A stretch of 64,000 bases of DNA from Anaerohalosphaera lusitana (GTDB lineage: Bacteria; Planctomycetota; Phycisphaerae; Sedimentisphaerales; Anaerohalosphaeraceae). A program made the translations under genes and the position numbers. The notes under the pieces are model-generated. The model saw only the letters and a list, made by a program, of their open reading frames with translations. It was not told the origin of the DNA and searched no databases. The DNA lies in contig NZ_CP019791.1 of assembly GCF_002007645.1 (NCBI RefSeq), positions 3,464,593 through 3,528,592 on the forward strand, written 5' to 3'. This document shows positions 53,279 through 61,722 of this stretch, in pieces. Position 1 is the stretch's first letter, and the number at the start of each line of letters is the position of its first letter.

Positions 53279-55240
53279 ATGAGCAGACCACCAAAGAGGC
53301 AAAGAAGAAAAGACGGCAATTCGGAATTTTCGCGATTCAGCGTCGACAATCTGATACGCTACCGCCGTACCCTCGTATTTGTCGCTCACATCATTTCATT
53401 TGCAATATCGCTTTTTCTCTCGTTCCTGATCATCGAGAACATGCAGGTCCAGCGAAGCTGGGCGGGCTATGAGTTCCCCTTCCTGTTGCTGCTGATACTC
53501 CCCGTCAAGCTGGTCATCTTCGGCCTGTTCAATCAGTTTCGCGGCTGGTGGCGATACGCCGGCATGTCGGACCTCCTGAGCATAGTAAAGGCCTCTCTCG
53601 CCAGCACCATCATCATAGTCGTCGCTTGGTACTCATTCAATCACGTTGAGTTCTTGCGACGCGGCATCGACCCGAATTTTCTTGACGATGTGGCCGACGG
53701 CGTCCTCATGCTGGACTGCTTCACGACCATCATGGTTCTTGGCGGTCTGAGAATGCTCGTCCGACTGTACCACGAAGAGTTTCTTTCGGAACGCGCACCA
53801 GGATTGACAAGGTTCCTGATCGTCGGAGCAGGCGACGCAGGCGAGGCCCTTCTGCGCGAGATCATGCGGATGAAGGTCGAACAGTACGAAGTAGTAGGCT
53901 TCGTCGACGACGACCCCGCCAAACAGGGCATGAGCATACACGGTATCCGCGTTCTCGGTTCAGTGGAAGAAATGCCCGATATCTGCAGCAAGCATCAGGT
54001 CGAAGAGATCGCCATCGCCATGCCGGGCGCGACCAGTCAGCAGATGAGACGGGTCGTCCAGGTATGTCAGGACACGCAGATACGTTTCAGAACGGTTCCC
54101 TCCCTGACGGACATCGCTTCCGGCAAACTCCGTGTCTCTCAGATACGCGACGTCGCGATCGAGGACCTGCTCGGCAGGGAAGTCGTACAGCTCGATCTCG
54201 ACAGCATCAAGGATTTCCTTCGTAACAAGGTCATACTCGTAACCGGAGCCGGCGGATCGATCGGTTCTGAAATGTGCAGACAGGTTTCCAACTTCAATCC
54301 GAAGAAACTGGTGCTTGTCGAACAGGCTGAAAACCCGCTGTTTTACATTGACCGCGAACTCAAAAAGAGCTTCCCGCATGTACCCACCAAGCCGATCGTC
54401 AGAAACATAGCGGACAAAGAACGCATCGAAGAGGTCTTCGCACGCTACCGCCCTGAGGTCGTCATCCACGCAGCCGCCCACAAACACGTCCCACTGATGG
54501 AAATGAATCCGGGCGAAGCGGTTAAGAACAATGTCCTCGGAACAATGAACGTCGCAAACGCATCGGACAAATTCGGCGCGAGCAACTTCGTCATGATCTC
54601 CACGGACAAGGCCGTAAACCCCACCAGCATCATGGGCTCGAGCAAACGCATCGCCGAGATGTACATCCAGGACCTGAACCGCACGAGCAAGACGCACTTC
54701 GTCACGGTCCGCTTTGGAAACGTACTCGGCTCAGCGGGCTCGGTCGTGCCGATATTCAAAAAACAGATCGCAACTGGCGGCCCCGTCACGGTCACTCACC
54801 CTGACATGACCCGCTACTTCATGACGATCCCCGAAGCGAGCCAACTGGTACTGCAGGCCGCGACAATGGGAGAAGGCGGTGAGATATTCGTTCTCGATAT
54901 GGGCGACCCCGTCAAGATCGTCGATCTGGCACGCGAGCTCATAACGCTCAGCGGCTTCCGGCCGGGCGAAGACATCGATATCCAGTTCACCGGTCTGCGC
55001 CCAGGCGAAAAGCTCTTCGAAGAGCTCAGCATCGAAGGTGAAGACATGGCCGCGACCAAACACCCCAAGATCGCGGTCTGGAAAAACATACCCAAGGAAC
55101 GAAAAGCCCTGCGAGACGGCATCGAAGGACTGCTGGAAATCTCACCGAAACAGGATCGCAGACAGATCGTCGAACTGATCAAACGCCTCGTTCCCGAATT
55201 CATCGGCGACCAGAACGACAGCATCTGCCAGGCATCCTAA
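53279..55240 (+). CDS. CapD/WbpM-type nucleotide-sugar 4,6-dehydratase
   Basis: 653-residue membrane-bound nucleotide-sugar dehydratase, probably acting on UDP-N-acetylglucosamine or a similar donor for surface glycan. Four N-terminal membrane segments (about residues 35-165) precede a first Rossmann fold (LIVGAGDAGEALLREI) and the catalytic second fold (ILVTGAGGSIGSEMCRQ). In the usual SDR triad position the motif is IMGSSKRIAEM, with Met in place of Tyr, which is normal in this family. STDKAVNPTSIMGSSKR is the family signature. It starts at an ATG after a GGAGC site. It may supply sugars to the exopolysaccharide of 7-18 kb, although it lies 35 kb away. Confidence 0.92.
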   Translation: MSRPPKRQRRKDGNSEFSRFSVDNLIRYRRTLVFVAHIISFAISLFLSFLIIENMQVQRSWAGYEFPFLLLLILPVKLVIFGLFNQFRGWWRYAGMSDLLSIVKASLASTIIIVVAWYSFNHVEFLRRGIDPNFLDDVADGVLMLDCFTTIMVLGGLRMLVRLYHEEFLSERAPGLTRFLIVGAGDAGEALLREIMRMKVEQYEVVGFVDDDPAKQGMSIHGIRVLGSVEEMPDICSKHQVEEIAIAMPGATSQQMRRVVQVCQDTQIRFRTVPSLTDIASGKLRVSQIRDVAIEDLLGREVVQLDLDSIKDFLRNKVILVTGAGGSIGSEMCRQVSNFNPKKLVLVEQAENPLFYIDRELKKSFPHVPTKPIVRNIADKERIEEVFARYRPEVVIHAAAHKHVPLMEMNPGEAVKNNVLGTMNVANASDKFGASNFVMISTDKAVNPTSIMGSSKRIAEMYIQDLNRTSKTHFVTVRFGNVLGSAGSVVPIFKKQIATGGPVTVTHPDMTRYFMTIPEASQLVLQAATMGEGGEIFVLDMGDPVKIVDLARELITLSGFRPGEDIDIQFTGLRPGEKLFEELSIEGEDMAATKHPKIAVWKNIPKERKALRDGIEGLLEISPKQDRRQIVELIKRLVPEFIGDQNDSICQAS

Positions 55241-55274
55241 GAAACGTTCAGCACCACAACCCATACGATAATTC

Positions 55275-55302
55275 TTGACAGCCTCTACCCTGCGCATATA
55301 CT
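55275..55302 (+). promoter_or_regulatory. Promoter candidate for cmoAB
   Basis: TTGACA (55275-55280), 16-base spacer, TATACT (55297-55302). RNA would start near 55309, immediately before the hairpin 55311-55330. Confidence 0.7.
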
Positions 55303-55310
55303 CGCCCTCA

Positions 55311-55330
55311 CCGACTGAAAAAACAGTCGG
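55311..55330 (+). promoter_or_regulatory. Hairpin at the 5' end of the cmoAB transcript
   Basis: CCGACTG, six-A loop, CAGTCGG, then CTTTCC. It begins within about two bases of the predicted start. A 5'-terminal stem can protect an RNA from decay; alternatively it is the terminator of the dehydratase gene, though its T-run is short. Confidence 0.45.
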
Positions 55331-55367
55331 CTTTCCCATAACCTTACCGCCCTTTCGAGGTATGTAA

Positions 55368-56105
55368 ATGGATCATAGCGGCGACATTGACAACGTATTC
55401 GCACACTATCAGGAACGAGTATCCGGCTTCGTTTTCGACGACAAGGTGGCATCGGTCTTCGACGACATGATCAGACGCTCCGTCCCCGGCTATGCCACCG
55501 TTCTGGGTATGGTCCATGTCTTCGCCGAACACTTCGCCCAGCCGAACAGCAACTGCTACGACTTGGGTTGCTCACTCGGCGGCGGGACGATCGCAATGCT
55601 GCGGGGCATAAAACAGTCCGGCTGCAAAGTCATCGCAATCGACAACTCACCGGCAATGCTCGCACGATGCGAACAGATACTGCAGAACGAAAAAAGCAAA
55701 ACCGACGTACAGCTTGTCGAAGCAGATGTGGCGGATATGACCTTCGAAAATGCTTCAGTAGTCGTATGCAATTACACGCTGCAGTTCCTCGATACCACCG
55801 GACGGGAAGAGCTCATCGAACGAATCTACGAAGGCATGCTGCCCGGCGGAGTGCTCATACTCTCGGAAAAGATAAAATTCGAAAACACTCAAGAGCAGGA
55901 ATTCTTTACCGACATATATCACGACTTCAAACGCCTGCAGGGCTACAGCGATCTCGAGATAAGCCAGAAACGTAAGGCACTGGAAAACGTGCTCGTCCCG
56001 GACAGCACAGAGACACACCTGCAGCGTCTCAAAAACGCTGGCTTCAGCCGAATCCATCAGTGGTTCCAGTGCGTCAACTTTGTATCCTTCGCGGCTTTCA
56101 AATGA
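55368..56105 (+). CDS. cmoA: Carboxy-S-adenosylmethionine synthase
   Basis: Converts S-adenosylmethionine and prephenate to carboxy-S-adenosylmethionine, the donor for 5-carboxymethoxyuridine at the wobble base of tRNAs. The 245-residue chain has DLGCSLGGGTIAMLRG as its SAM site, VCNYTLQFLD, and EQEFFTDIYHDFKRLQGYS, a block specific to CmoA. The C-terminal QWFQCVNFVSFAAFK is also typical. It starts behind GAGGT, 38 bases after the 5' hairpin, and its TGA overlaps the ATG of cmoB. The pairing confirms the assignment of both. Confidence 0.95.
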   Translation: MDHSGDIDNVFAHYQERVSGFVFDDKVASVFDDMIRRSVPGYATVLGMVHVFAEHFAQPNSNCYDLGCSLGGGTIAMLRGIKQSGCKVIAIDNSPAMLARCEQILQNEKSKTDVQLVEADVADMTFENASVVVCNYTLQFLDTTGREELIERIYEGMLPGGVLILSEKIKFENTQEQEFFTDIYHDFKRLQGYSDLEISQKRKALENVLVPDSTETHLQRLKNAGFSRIHQWFQCVNFVSFAAFK

Positions 56106-57085
56106 CAGACATGCTAAGCTATTTCGACAATTTTTTCGATCACCTTCGCACGGTTGACGCCGAGCTGTCTGACCGGTTGCGGTCCATCACTGCCGACATC
56201 TGCGAGAACATCTCACACGGAGACCTCGACCGCTGGCTCGGTGCAGTTGAGTCAATGCCAAATATCACACCCTCCACGATCGACCTCGGCAGCAATGCGT
56301 TACGCATCGGCAAACATGACGACTGTGACGACACAGACCTCGATATACTCCGTCAGAACCTGATGACCCTGCATCCCTGGCGCAAAGGCCCCTTCAGCGT
56401 CTTCGGCATCGACATCGAGACCGAATGGCGATCCGACCTCAAATGGGACCGCGTCAAGGACGCCATCGAACCCCTGGAAGGCAAGCTCGTTCTTGACGTG
56501 GGCAGCGGCAACGGCTACTTCGGCTTCAGAATGATAGACGCAGGCGCAAGAGCCGTCGTCTCGATCGACCCCTTCCTGCTGTTCGTCATTCAGTTCCTTG
56601 CCCTGAACCGATTCGCAAAGTGTGAACGCACCGCCGTCCTGCCCCTCGGCATCGAAGACGTGCCAACGGACAAACCATCATATGACGCGGTCTTCTCGAT
56701 GGGCGTTCTGTACCATAGACGCGACCCGATAGCTCACCTGCGGGAGCTGCATAACCTGACCCTGCCCGGCGGCGAGGTCATACTGGAAACCCTAGTCATA
56801 GATGAGCCTGGCGAAGCGATACTGGAACCTAAAGGCAGGTATGCGAAAATGCGGAACGTCTGGGCAATACCCAGCCCCCGCCTGGCTGCTGAGTGGATGA
56901 CGCAGGCCGGTTTACACGATGTTCGTATTATCGACGTAACCAGAACGACGGCCGAAGAACAACGACCGACGGAGTGGATGGCATTTGAGTCCCTGCCGAA
57001 CTACCTCGACCCGAATGACAGCAGCAAAACGATCGAGGGCTATCCCGCACCGGCAAGGGGAGTGCTGATAGGACGAAAGCGGTAA
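56102..57085 (+). CDS. cmoB: tRNA U34 carboxymethyltransferase
   Basis: Uses the product of CmoA to carboxymethylate 5-hydroxyuridine at tRNA position 34, widening wobble decoding. The 327-residue chain has the family's N-terminal helical part, then WRKGPFSVFGIDIETEWRSD, a SAM fold with LDVGSGNGYFGFRM, SIDPFLLFVIQF and FSMGVLYHRRDP. The active ATG (56102) overlaps the cmoA stop in ATGA; an in-frame ATG at 56060 would overlap more of cmoA and is not needed. It is the last gene of the pair; CCTGC/GCAGG at 57094-57110 forms a weak hairpin downstream. Confidence 0.95.
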   Translation: MTDMLSYFDNFFDHLRTVDAELSDRLRSITADICENISHGDLDRWLGAVESMPNITPSTIDLGSNALRIGKHDDCDDTDLDILRQNLMTLHPWRKGPFSVFGIDIETEWRSDLKWDRVKDAIEPLEGKLVLDVGSGNGYFGFRMIDAGARAVVSIDPFLLFVIQFLALNRFAKCERTAVLPLGIEDVPTDKPSYDAVFSMGVLYHRRDPIAHLRELHNLTLPGGEVILETLVIDEPGEAILEPKGRYAKMRNVWAIPSPRLAAEWMTQAGLHDVRIIDVTRTTAEEQRPTEWMAFESLPNYLDPNDSSKTIEGYPAPARGVLIGRKR

Positions 57086-57131
57086 TTCCCTGCTTGTAAG
57101 GCAGGTAGTCTTGTCTTGCGGAAATGCCCGG

Positions 57132-57986
57132 CTAGATAATGCTCGGACGGTCCGGCCGACCGTCGTCTGAGTCATACCCCTGGCTGTCGGTCTCGGAACA
57201 GGTCAACTGAACCCGCTCGATGGACTCAGCCAGATGCGTATTGGAATTCACCGTCACAACGATACCCGAAACCCGCTGATCCTCCGTCGCGATCTCGAAC
57301 GGAAACGGCATCTGCGTCCTGAACGCCTTTATCACCTTCTCCGTCTTTCGACCCAGAACCGATTCATGCGCCCCCGTCATGCCAATGTCTGTAATGTAAG
57401 CGGTACCTTTAGTCCGCAGCGTCTCATCTGCGGTCACGATATGCGTATGCGTACCGAACACACACGCGACTTTGCCGTCGAGATAATACCCCATCGCGAC
57501 CTTCTCCGATGTCGCCTCCGCATGCATCTCAACGAATATAACGTCCGCAAGATTCTGGTTCTGTATCTTGCTCAGCAATGCATCAATCCGGGCATACGGG
57601 CAGTCGGCCGGCTTCATGAATATCCTGCCGATAAGCGTTATAACCGCAACCCGCACCCCGTTAGCCGTCTGATAGATCGCAAAATCCTTACCCGCCGCTT
57701 CGGGCGATAGATTCGCAGGCCGAACGATATTGTCAGCCGTCTCCAGCGTCGAAACGATATCACGTTTGCGGTAAGCATGATCGCCCAGCGTCACCAGGTT
57801 CACACCGTACCGCAAGAGCTTTTCGTATATCTGAGGCGTAAGCCCCGAACCACCTGCCGCGTTTTCAGCGTTGGCAATGACGCAGTCGATATTATTATCC
57901 CGCACATACGCGGGCAGAACCTGCGAGAGAATGTGTCTGCCGGGCCTGCCGACAATGTCACCGATACAAAGAACGCGTGCTTTCAT
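57132..57986 (-). CDS. ymdB: YmdB-family metallophosphoesterase
   Basis: 284-residue two-metal phosphodiesterase of the YmdB/TIGR00282 family; in Bacillus the enzyme hydrolyses cyclic nucleotides and acts with RNase Y in mRNA turnover. Metal-binding blocks are CIGDIVGRPG (Asp10), NAENAAGG (Glu41, Asn42), LGDHAYRK (Asp69, His70), EMHAEATSEK and GTHTHIVTAD. In typical members the third block reads G-N-H, so an Asn ligand is replaced by Asp here. Its C-terminal 20 residues are polar and additional. The gene lies downstream of rny, as in Firmicutes, but a hairpin with a short T-run separates the two. Confidence 0.9.
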   Translation of the reverse strand: MKARVLCIGDIVGRPGRHILSQVLPAYVRDNNIDCVIANAENAAGGSGLTPQIYEKLLRYGVNLVTLGDHAYRKRDIVSTLETADNIVRPANLSPEAAGKDFAIYQTANGVRVAVITLIGRIFMKPADCPYARIDALLSKIQNQNLADVIFVEMHAEATSEKVAMGYYLDGKVACVFGTHTHIVTADETLRTKGTAYITDIGMTGAHESVLGRKTEKVIKAFRTQMPFPFEIATEDQRVSGIVVTVNSNTHLAESIERVQLTCSETDSQGYDSDDGRPDRPSII

Positions 57987-58042
57987 GATATGTCTGAGCT
58001 AAACTTATGTGCTTGTTTTTCTGCCTGCGTTTACCGACAGAA

Positions 58043-58080
58043 TAAAAGCCGCCGACTCGCAATATCACGCGCCGGCGGCT
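58043..58080 (-). terminator. Hairpin between rny and ymdB
   Basis: Read on the minus strand, AGCCGCCG (plus 58073-58080) pairs with CGGCGGCT (plus 58047-58054), then TTTT. It lies between the rny stop and the ymdB start; it may attenuate, rather than fully end, the rny transcript. Confidence 0.65.
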
Positions 58081-58095
58081 GAACAATTCTTCTCA

Positions 58096-59673
58096 CTATC
58101 GAGCGTATTCCACGCAGCGAACTTCCCGCAGGAGGGTCACCTTGATCTCGCCCGGATAGGTCATCTCGTCTTCGATCTTCTTGGCGATATCGCGAGCCAT
58201 CTTCATCGCGTTGTCGTCGATGATCTTGTTCGAATCGACGATCACACGAACCTCACGGCCTGCCTGAATGGCGTAGCAGTTCTCGACGCCCTGGAAGCTG
58301 TTGCCGATCTCTTCAAGCTTCTCCAGACGCTTGATATAGCGTTCCAGCGTCTCACGACGTGCGCCCGGACGCGATGCACTGACAGCGTCAGCGGCCGCGA
58401 TAAGCGGCGTATACGGGTTGTTTGCCGGTATATCACCGTGATGGGCCTCTACAGCATTGAGAATGACAGACGATTCGTTGAATCGCTTGAGATAGTTGGT
58501 TCCGATCGCTGGATGGCCGCCCTCTGTCTCGCGGTCCATGGCCTTGCCGATGTCATGCAGCAGGCCCGCCCTTCTCGCGATCGAGCCGTCCAGACCGAGC
58601 TCCTCAGCCATGACCTGTGCGAGGAACGCAACCTCGACCGAGTGCCGCAGCACGTTCTGGCCGTAACTGGTGCGGTAATTGAGCGAACCGAGCATCGCCA
58701 GCAACTTGTTCGGCAGACCGCGTACGTCAACTTCCGTAGCCGCCGCCTTACCGAGCTGCAGAACCTTCTGATTGAGCTCTTTCTGGGTCTGTTCGACAAC
58801 CTCTTCGATCCGCGTCGGATGAATTCGGCCGTCCTGGATAAGCTTGGCCATACTCTGGCGTGCGACCTCACGACGCAGCGGGTTAAAGCCCGAGACGATG
58901 ATCACGCCCGGCGTATCGTCAACGATCACGTCAACACCGGTCGCCTTTTCGAACGCCCGGATATTACGCCCTTCCCGACCGATCACTCGGCCCTTCATTT
59001 CGTCACTGGGAATGTCCACCATGCTGACCGTCACTTCGCAGGTCTGCTCAGCCGCATAACGCTGGATCGCGGTGCTGATGATCTCCCGGCTCTTCTGCTC
59101 GACGTCTTCCTGGGCCTCTTCAACCTTCCGCTCGATAAGCTGGCTCATCTCGTGCTCACATTCGTCCTCGAGCCGCTTGAGCAGCAGATCACGTGCTTCC
59201 TCAACATTCATTCCCGAGATCTTCAGAAGCTGATTCTTCTGCTGAGCGAGCATGCTGGAAAGCTCTTTGTTCTTCGCTTCGAGGTTAGATTCCTTGCGTT
59301 GAAGCTCCTTTTCAGACTCCTTAAGCTGGTTCTCCTGCTTGCGAAGCTGCTCGGTCTCGCGATCGAGCGTATCTTCCCGCTTTGTCAGCCTGTTGTCCTT
59401 GTCACGAAGCTGAGCCTGAACCTGGTTCATCTCGGCCGTCAGCTCTTCCTTTTTCTTGATTACTTCTTCTGCTGCATCCAGTTTCGCTGCTTTGACGATC
59501 GATTCAGCCTGACGATTTGCCTCGTCGATCTTGAGTTGAAGTTCCTGTTCGGCATTCGAGAGCTTGGCTTTCTGGCTCAGTTTGAGGGCAGCAAAGATGA
59601 CCGCTCCACCGGCCACCAGCCCCGCGACAGAAGCCAGAATGACATGACCTGTCGTTACTGCTAGTATTTCCAT
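58096..59673 (-). CDS. rny: Ribonuclease Y
   Basis: Membrane-anchored endoribonuclease that starts mRNA decay in bacteria lacking or supplementing RNase E. The 525-residue chain has an N-terminal anchor (about residues 9-28), a long coiled coil (about 30-200), a KH domain ([15 protein letters not shown]) and an HD domain ([10 protein letters not shown]) with the C-terminal HHGD-type segment ([12 protein letters not shown]). Length and order match the family. It is the first gene of a rny-ymdB pair. An AAGGTAAGG site precedes the ATG. Its 5' leader is long or its promoter distant: 819 bases separate it from the next divergent gene. Confidence 0.95.
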   Translation of the reverse strand: MEILAVTTGHVILASVAGLVAGGAVIFAALKLSQKAKLSNAEQELQLKIDEANRQAESIVKAAKLDAAEEVIKKKEELTAEMNQVQAQLRDKDNRLTKREDTLDRETEQLRKQENQLKESEKELQRKESNLEAKNKELSSMLAQQKNQLLKISGMNVEEARDLLLKRLEDECEHEMSQLIERKVEEAQEDVEQKSREIISTAIQRYAAEQTCEVTVSMVDIPSDEMKGRVIGREGRNIRAFEKATGVDVIVDDTPGVIIVSGFNPLRREVARQSMAKLIQDGRIHPTRIEEVVEQTQKELNQKVLQLGKAAATEVDVRGLPNKLLAMLGSLNYRTSYGQNVLRHSVEVAFLAQVMAEELGLDGSIARRAGLLHDIGKAMDRETEGGHPAIGTNYLKRFNESSVILNAVEAHHGDIPANNPYTPLIAAADAVSASRPGARRETLERYIKRLEKLEEIGNSFQGVENCYAIQAGREVRVIVDSNKIIDDNAMKMARDIAKKIEDEMTYPGEIKVTLLREVRCVEYAR

Positions 59674-60492
59674 TCTACCTTACCTTTCCTTGATGCGCAA
59701 AACAACCGCAGACACCATGTCGCACTGCGCAATACACGCCGGGTCAGGCAAGATAAGTCCGAGATATGCCAGCTTGGAATGTCAGATCAGAGAGTACACC
59801 CGCCCTGTCTGGCCGCAGAAATGGCCATATTAGACATGCATGAGATTAACTCTGGCCGCCGCAAGCACTTACAGCCGCTGTCATTGCGGAAGTACCTCCT
59901 TAGATCGGCAGCAGATATAATATTCTGCAGGGTTCGTGTGTGATCTTTACTTACATTCATAACCGTATTCACCTGTTTAACAGGCCTGACCCGACAATTT
60001 CTTGCCTATCGCCAAAAACCTGACAAACTCGGTGTCATTCGAACTTTACTTACCGCGACTCCAGATTAGGAGCCTACCCAGACTCTTTTATGATTTCCTT
60101 TTAGTCCCTCGTACGTAACACTTTGCGCAAGGGTTCATACTTAAAAAGTCTGCTGTGCTAATAATAAAGATTGCACAGATAAGGTCAAGAAAAATCAAAA
60201 ATTGTGACTTAGATTTCATCGCCAAACTGATTACACGACCTTCTTTTTCTAAATCAACCATATGCCGACTATAACACAAAATCCATTTCAGGACCCTCGA
60301 TACCGCTAAATGTAATGTTTTGCTATTATAGGACCCTCGCCTGCCAGACTCACCCCCAGCCCCGCCGTTATAACCGTTTTATTTAGAGCAGATTATGTGA
60401 CCCGCTTAGATAGTCGATTATTTCACCAGAGCAAAATTAACTACTTCATGGCTGGACCGTGGCGTGTTACCAAACAAAAATAAGGTGTGTGA
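59674..60492. other. 819-base intergenic region between divergent rny and HTH-receiver genes
   Basis: No confident gene. On the minus strand a 57-codon frame (ATG at 59960, stop at 59787) follows AGGTG, and a full AAGGAGGT lies within it at about 59894-59901, nine bases before an ATG opening a twelve-codon frame. A second minus-strand frame, 60279-60088 (63 codons, or 57 from ATG 60261), includes one hydrophobic segment (FLIFLDLICAIFIIS). All could be leader peptides or chance. AGGACCCTCG occurs at 60290-60299 and 60330-60339. No tRNA, SRP RNA or tmRNA pattern was seen. Confidence 0.4.
60290..60339 (+). repeat. Two 10-base direct repeats upstream of the HTH-receiver gene
   Basis: AGGACCCTCG at 60290-60299 and 60330-60339, exactly 40 bases apart (close to four helical turns), about 155 bases before the gene at 60493. 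Possible regulator sites; may be chance. Confidence 0.35.
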
Positions 60493-61074
60493 ATGATGAA
60501 TAAGAAAAAAGACGTACTGACAACAGGGCAGGTGGCCCAGATATGCAACGTGGCTCCTCGTACCGTAACAAAATGGTTCGATTCCGGCCAGCTCAAGGGC
60601 TATCGTATCCCTGGTTCGCGCGACCGGCGAATACCCACCGGCGAGCTGCTGCGCTTCATGAAGGCCCATGACATGCCCACTGACGCGCTGGAGATCGGCA
60701 AAATGCGCATCCTGATCATCGACAGCGACAAGGACACTGCCGAAGATCTGGCGGCTGGCCTCGAAACCAAACGGAATTACGAGGTCGAAATTGCCTTAAA
60801 CAGCTTCGATGCAGGCATTATCGCACAGCGGACAACCCCGCACGTCATACTGCTCAACCTGATGGCACAGAACATCGATGCGGATCAGATATGCAGCTAT
60901 GTACGCACTAATGACGAACTCAACAGCACCAGGATCCTGGCCGTAGCCGAAGGTTCCGGAGAAAAAGAGGAACAGGCCCTTATTAACAAAGGCTATGACG
61001 GCGTCATCTCCAACGCAGGCGACTTCACCGCCACGATCGCGATGATCCAGAACGCAAGTACCGTAATGCAATAA
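60493..61074 (+). CDS. HTH (MerR/excisionase-type) protein with degenerate receiver domain
   Basis: 193-residue probable DNA-binding regulator. Residues 9-58 form a MerR-like/HTH_17 winged helix (LTTGQVAQICNVAPRTVTKWF, then GSRDRRIPTGELLRF). Residues 68-190 fit a response-regulator receiver fold, starting MRILIIDSDKDTAEDL. The phospho-acceptor Asp, expected in the third strand, is replaced by Asn (HVILLNLMAQN), and the conserved Lys of strand 5 is replaced (GVISNAGDF). Phosphorylation by a kinase therefore looks unlikely, and the receiver may bind a partner instead. Order HTH-then-receiver is the reverse of ordinary response regulators. The ATG has AAGGTG upstream. It stands alone with a terminator behind. 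Confidence 0.85.
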   Translation: MMNKKKDVLTTGQVAQICNVAPRTVTKWFDSGQLKGYRIPGSRDRRIPTGELLRFMKAHDMPTDALEIGKMRILIIDSDKDTAEDLAAGLETKRNYEVEIALNSFDAGIIAQRTTPHVILLNLMAQNIDADQICSYVRTNDELNSTRILAVAEGSGEKEEQALINKGYDGVISNAGDFTATIAMIQNASTVMQ

Positions 61075-61099
61075 CGACCTGTCTGAAACAAACTCCCCC

Positions 61100-61134
61100 A
61101 GCCCTGCCGGCCGCAAACCTGCAGGGCTTTTTTG
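61100..61134 (+). terminator. Terminator of the HTH-receiver gene
   Basis: AGCCCTGC (61100-61107) pairs with GCAGGGCT (61121-61128), followed by TTTTTT. Confidence 0.85.
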
Positions 61135-61164
61135 TTGCGCAGCCGGAATTGACGAGCACAAAGG

Positions 61165-61193
61165 TTTACTACCAGCAATTCAACGACTATAAT
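61165..61193 (+). promoter_or_regulatory. Promoter candidate for the C_GCAxxG_C_C/SagB unit
   Basis: TTTACT (61165-61170), 17-base spacer, TATAAT (61188-61193), about 39 bases before the ATG at 61232. Confidence 0.6.
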
Positions 61194-61231
61194 TGCTCTT
61201 CAAAACCGTTCGTCAAAGAGAAAGGTATCCA

Positions 61232-61687
61232 ATGGCGTCTACCCGACAGGACCAGGCAGTAGAACTTTTCAAAAGCGGATACAATTGTGCACAGGCGGTA
61301 GCAGGCGCATTCGCTCCGGACGTGGAGATCGACCGCGACACCGCACTTCGCACCGCAGCGGCATTCGGAGGCGGCATCGGAGGCACGGGCAAGACATGCG
61401 GCGCCCTCTCAGGCTTGCTGATCGTGCTCGGCTGCAAATACGGCCGACGCGAACCCGCGGACATGCAAAGCAAAGCCGAAATGGTAAATATCTCACAGCA
61501 GGCAATCAAAATATTTATCGAACAAACCGGGGCCCGCGACTGCCGCGACCTGCTTGGCTTCGATCTGGCCGCAAAAGAAGGCAAGGCCGCCGCATCGAAA
61601 GATAATGCATTCGACGTCTGTCCGGACCTGGTACGTACTGCAGCAGAAATAGCCGAAAAGCTTCTGCAGGACGACCAGCACGAATAA
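61232..61687 (+). CDS. C_GCAxxG_C_C family probable redox protein
   Basis: 151-residue protein of the C_GCAxxG_C_C family, named after its Cys pattern: YNCAQAV gives the first Cys, then KTCGALSGLLIVLGCKYG, and ARDCRDLLGFD later; another Cys is in the tail (DVCPDL). Family members are thought to bind metal or act in redox chemistry; function is not established. The ATG has AAAGG upstream; an upstream in-frame ATG (61193) overlaps the promoter -10 and is rejected. The SagB-type oxidoreductase gene follows after 35 bases, probably in the same transcript. Confidence 0.85.
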   Translation: MASTRQDQAVELFKSGYNCAQAVAGAFAPDVEIDRDTALRTAAAFGGGIGGTGKTCGALSGLLIVLGCKYGRREPADMQSKAEMVNISQQAIKIFIEQTGARDCRDLLGFDLAAKEGKAAASKDNAFDVCPDLVRTAAEIAEKLLQDDQHE

Positions 61688-61722
61688 TAAGATAACAAAT
61701 TAATAAACCTGAGAGGTAATAA

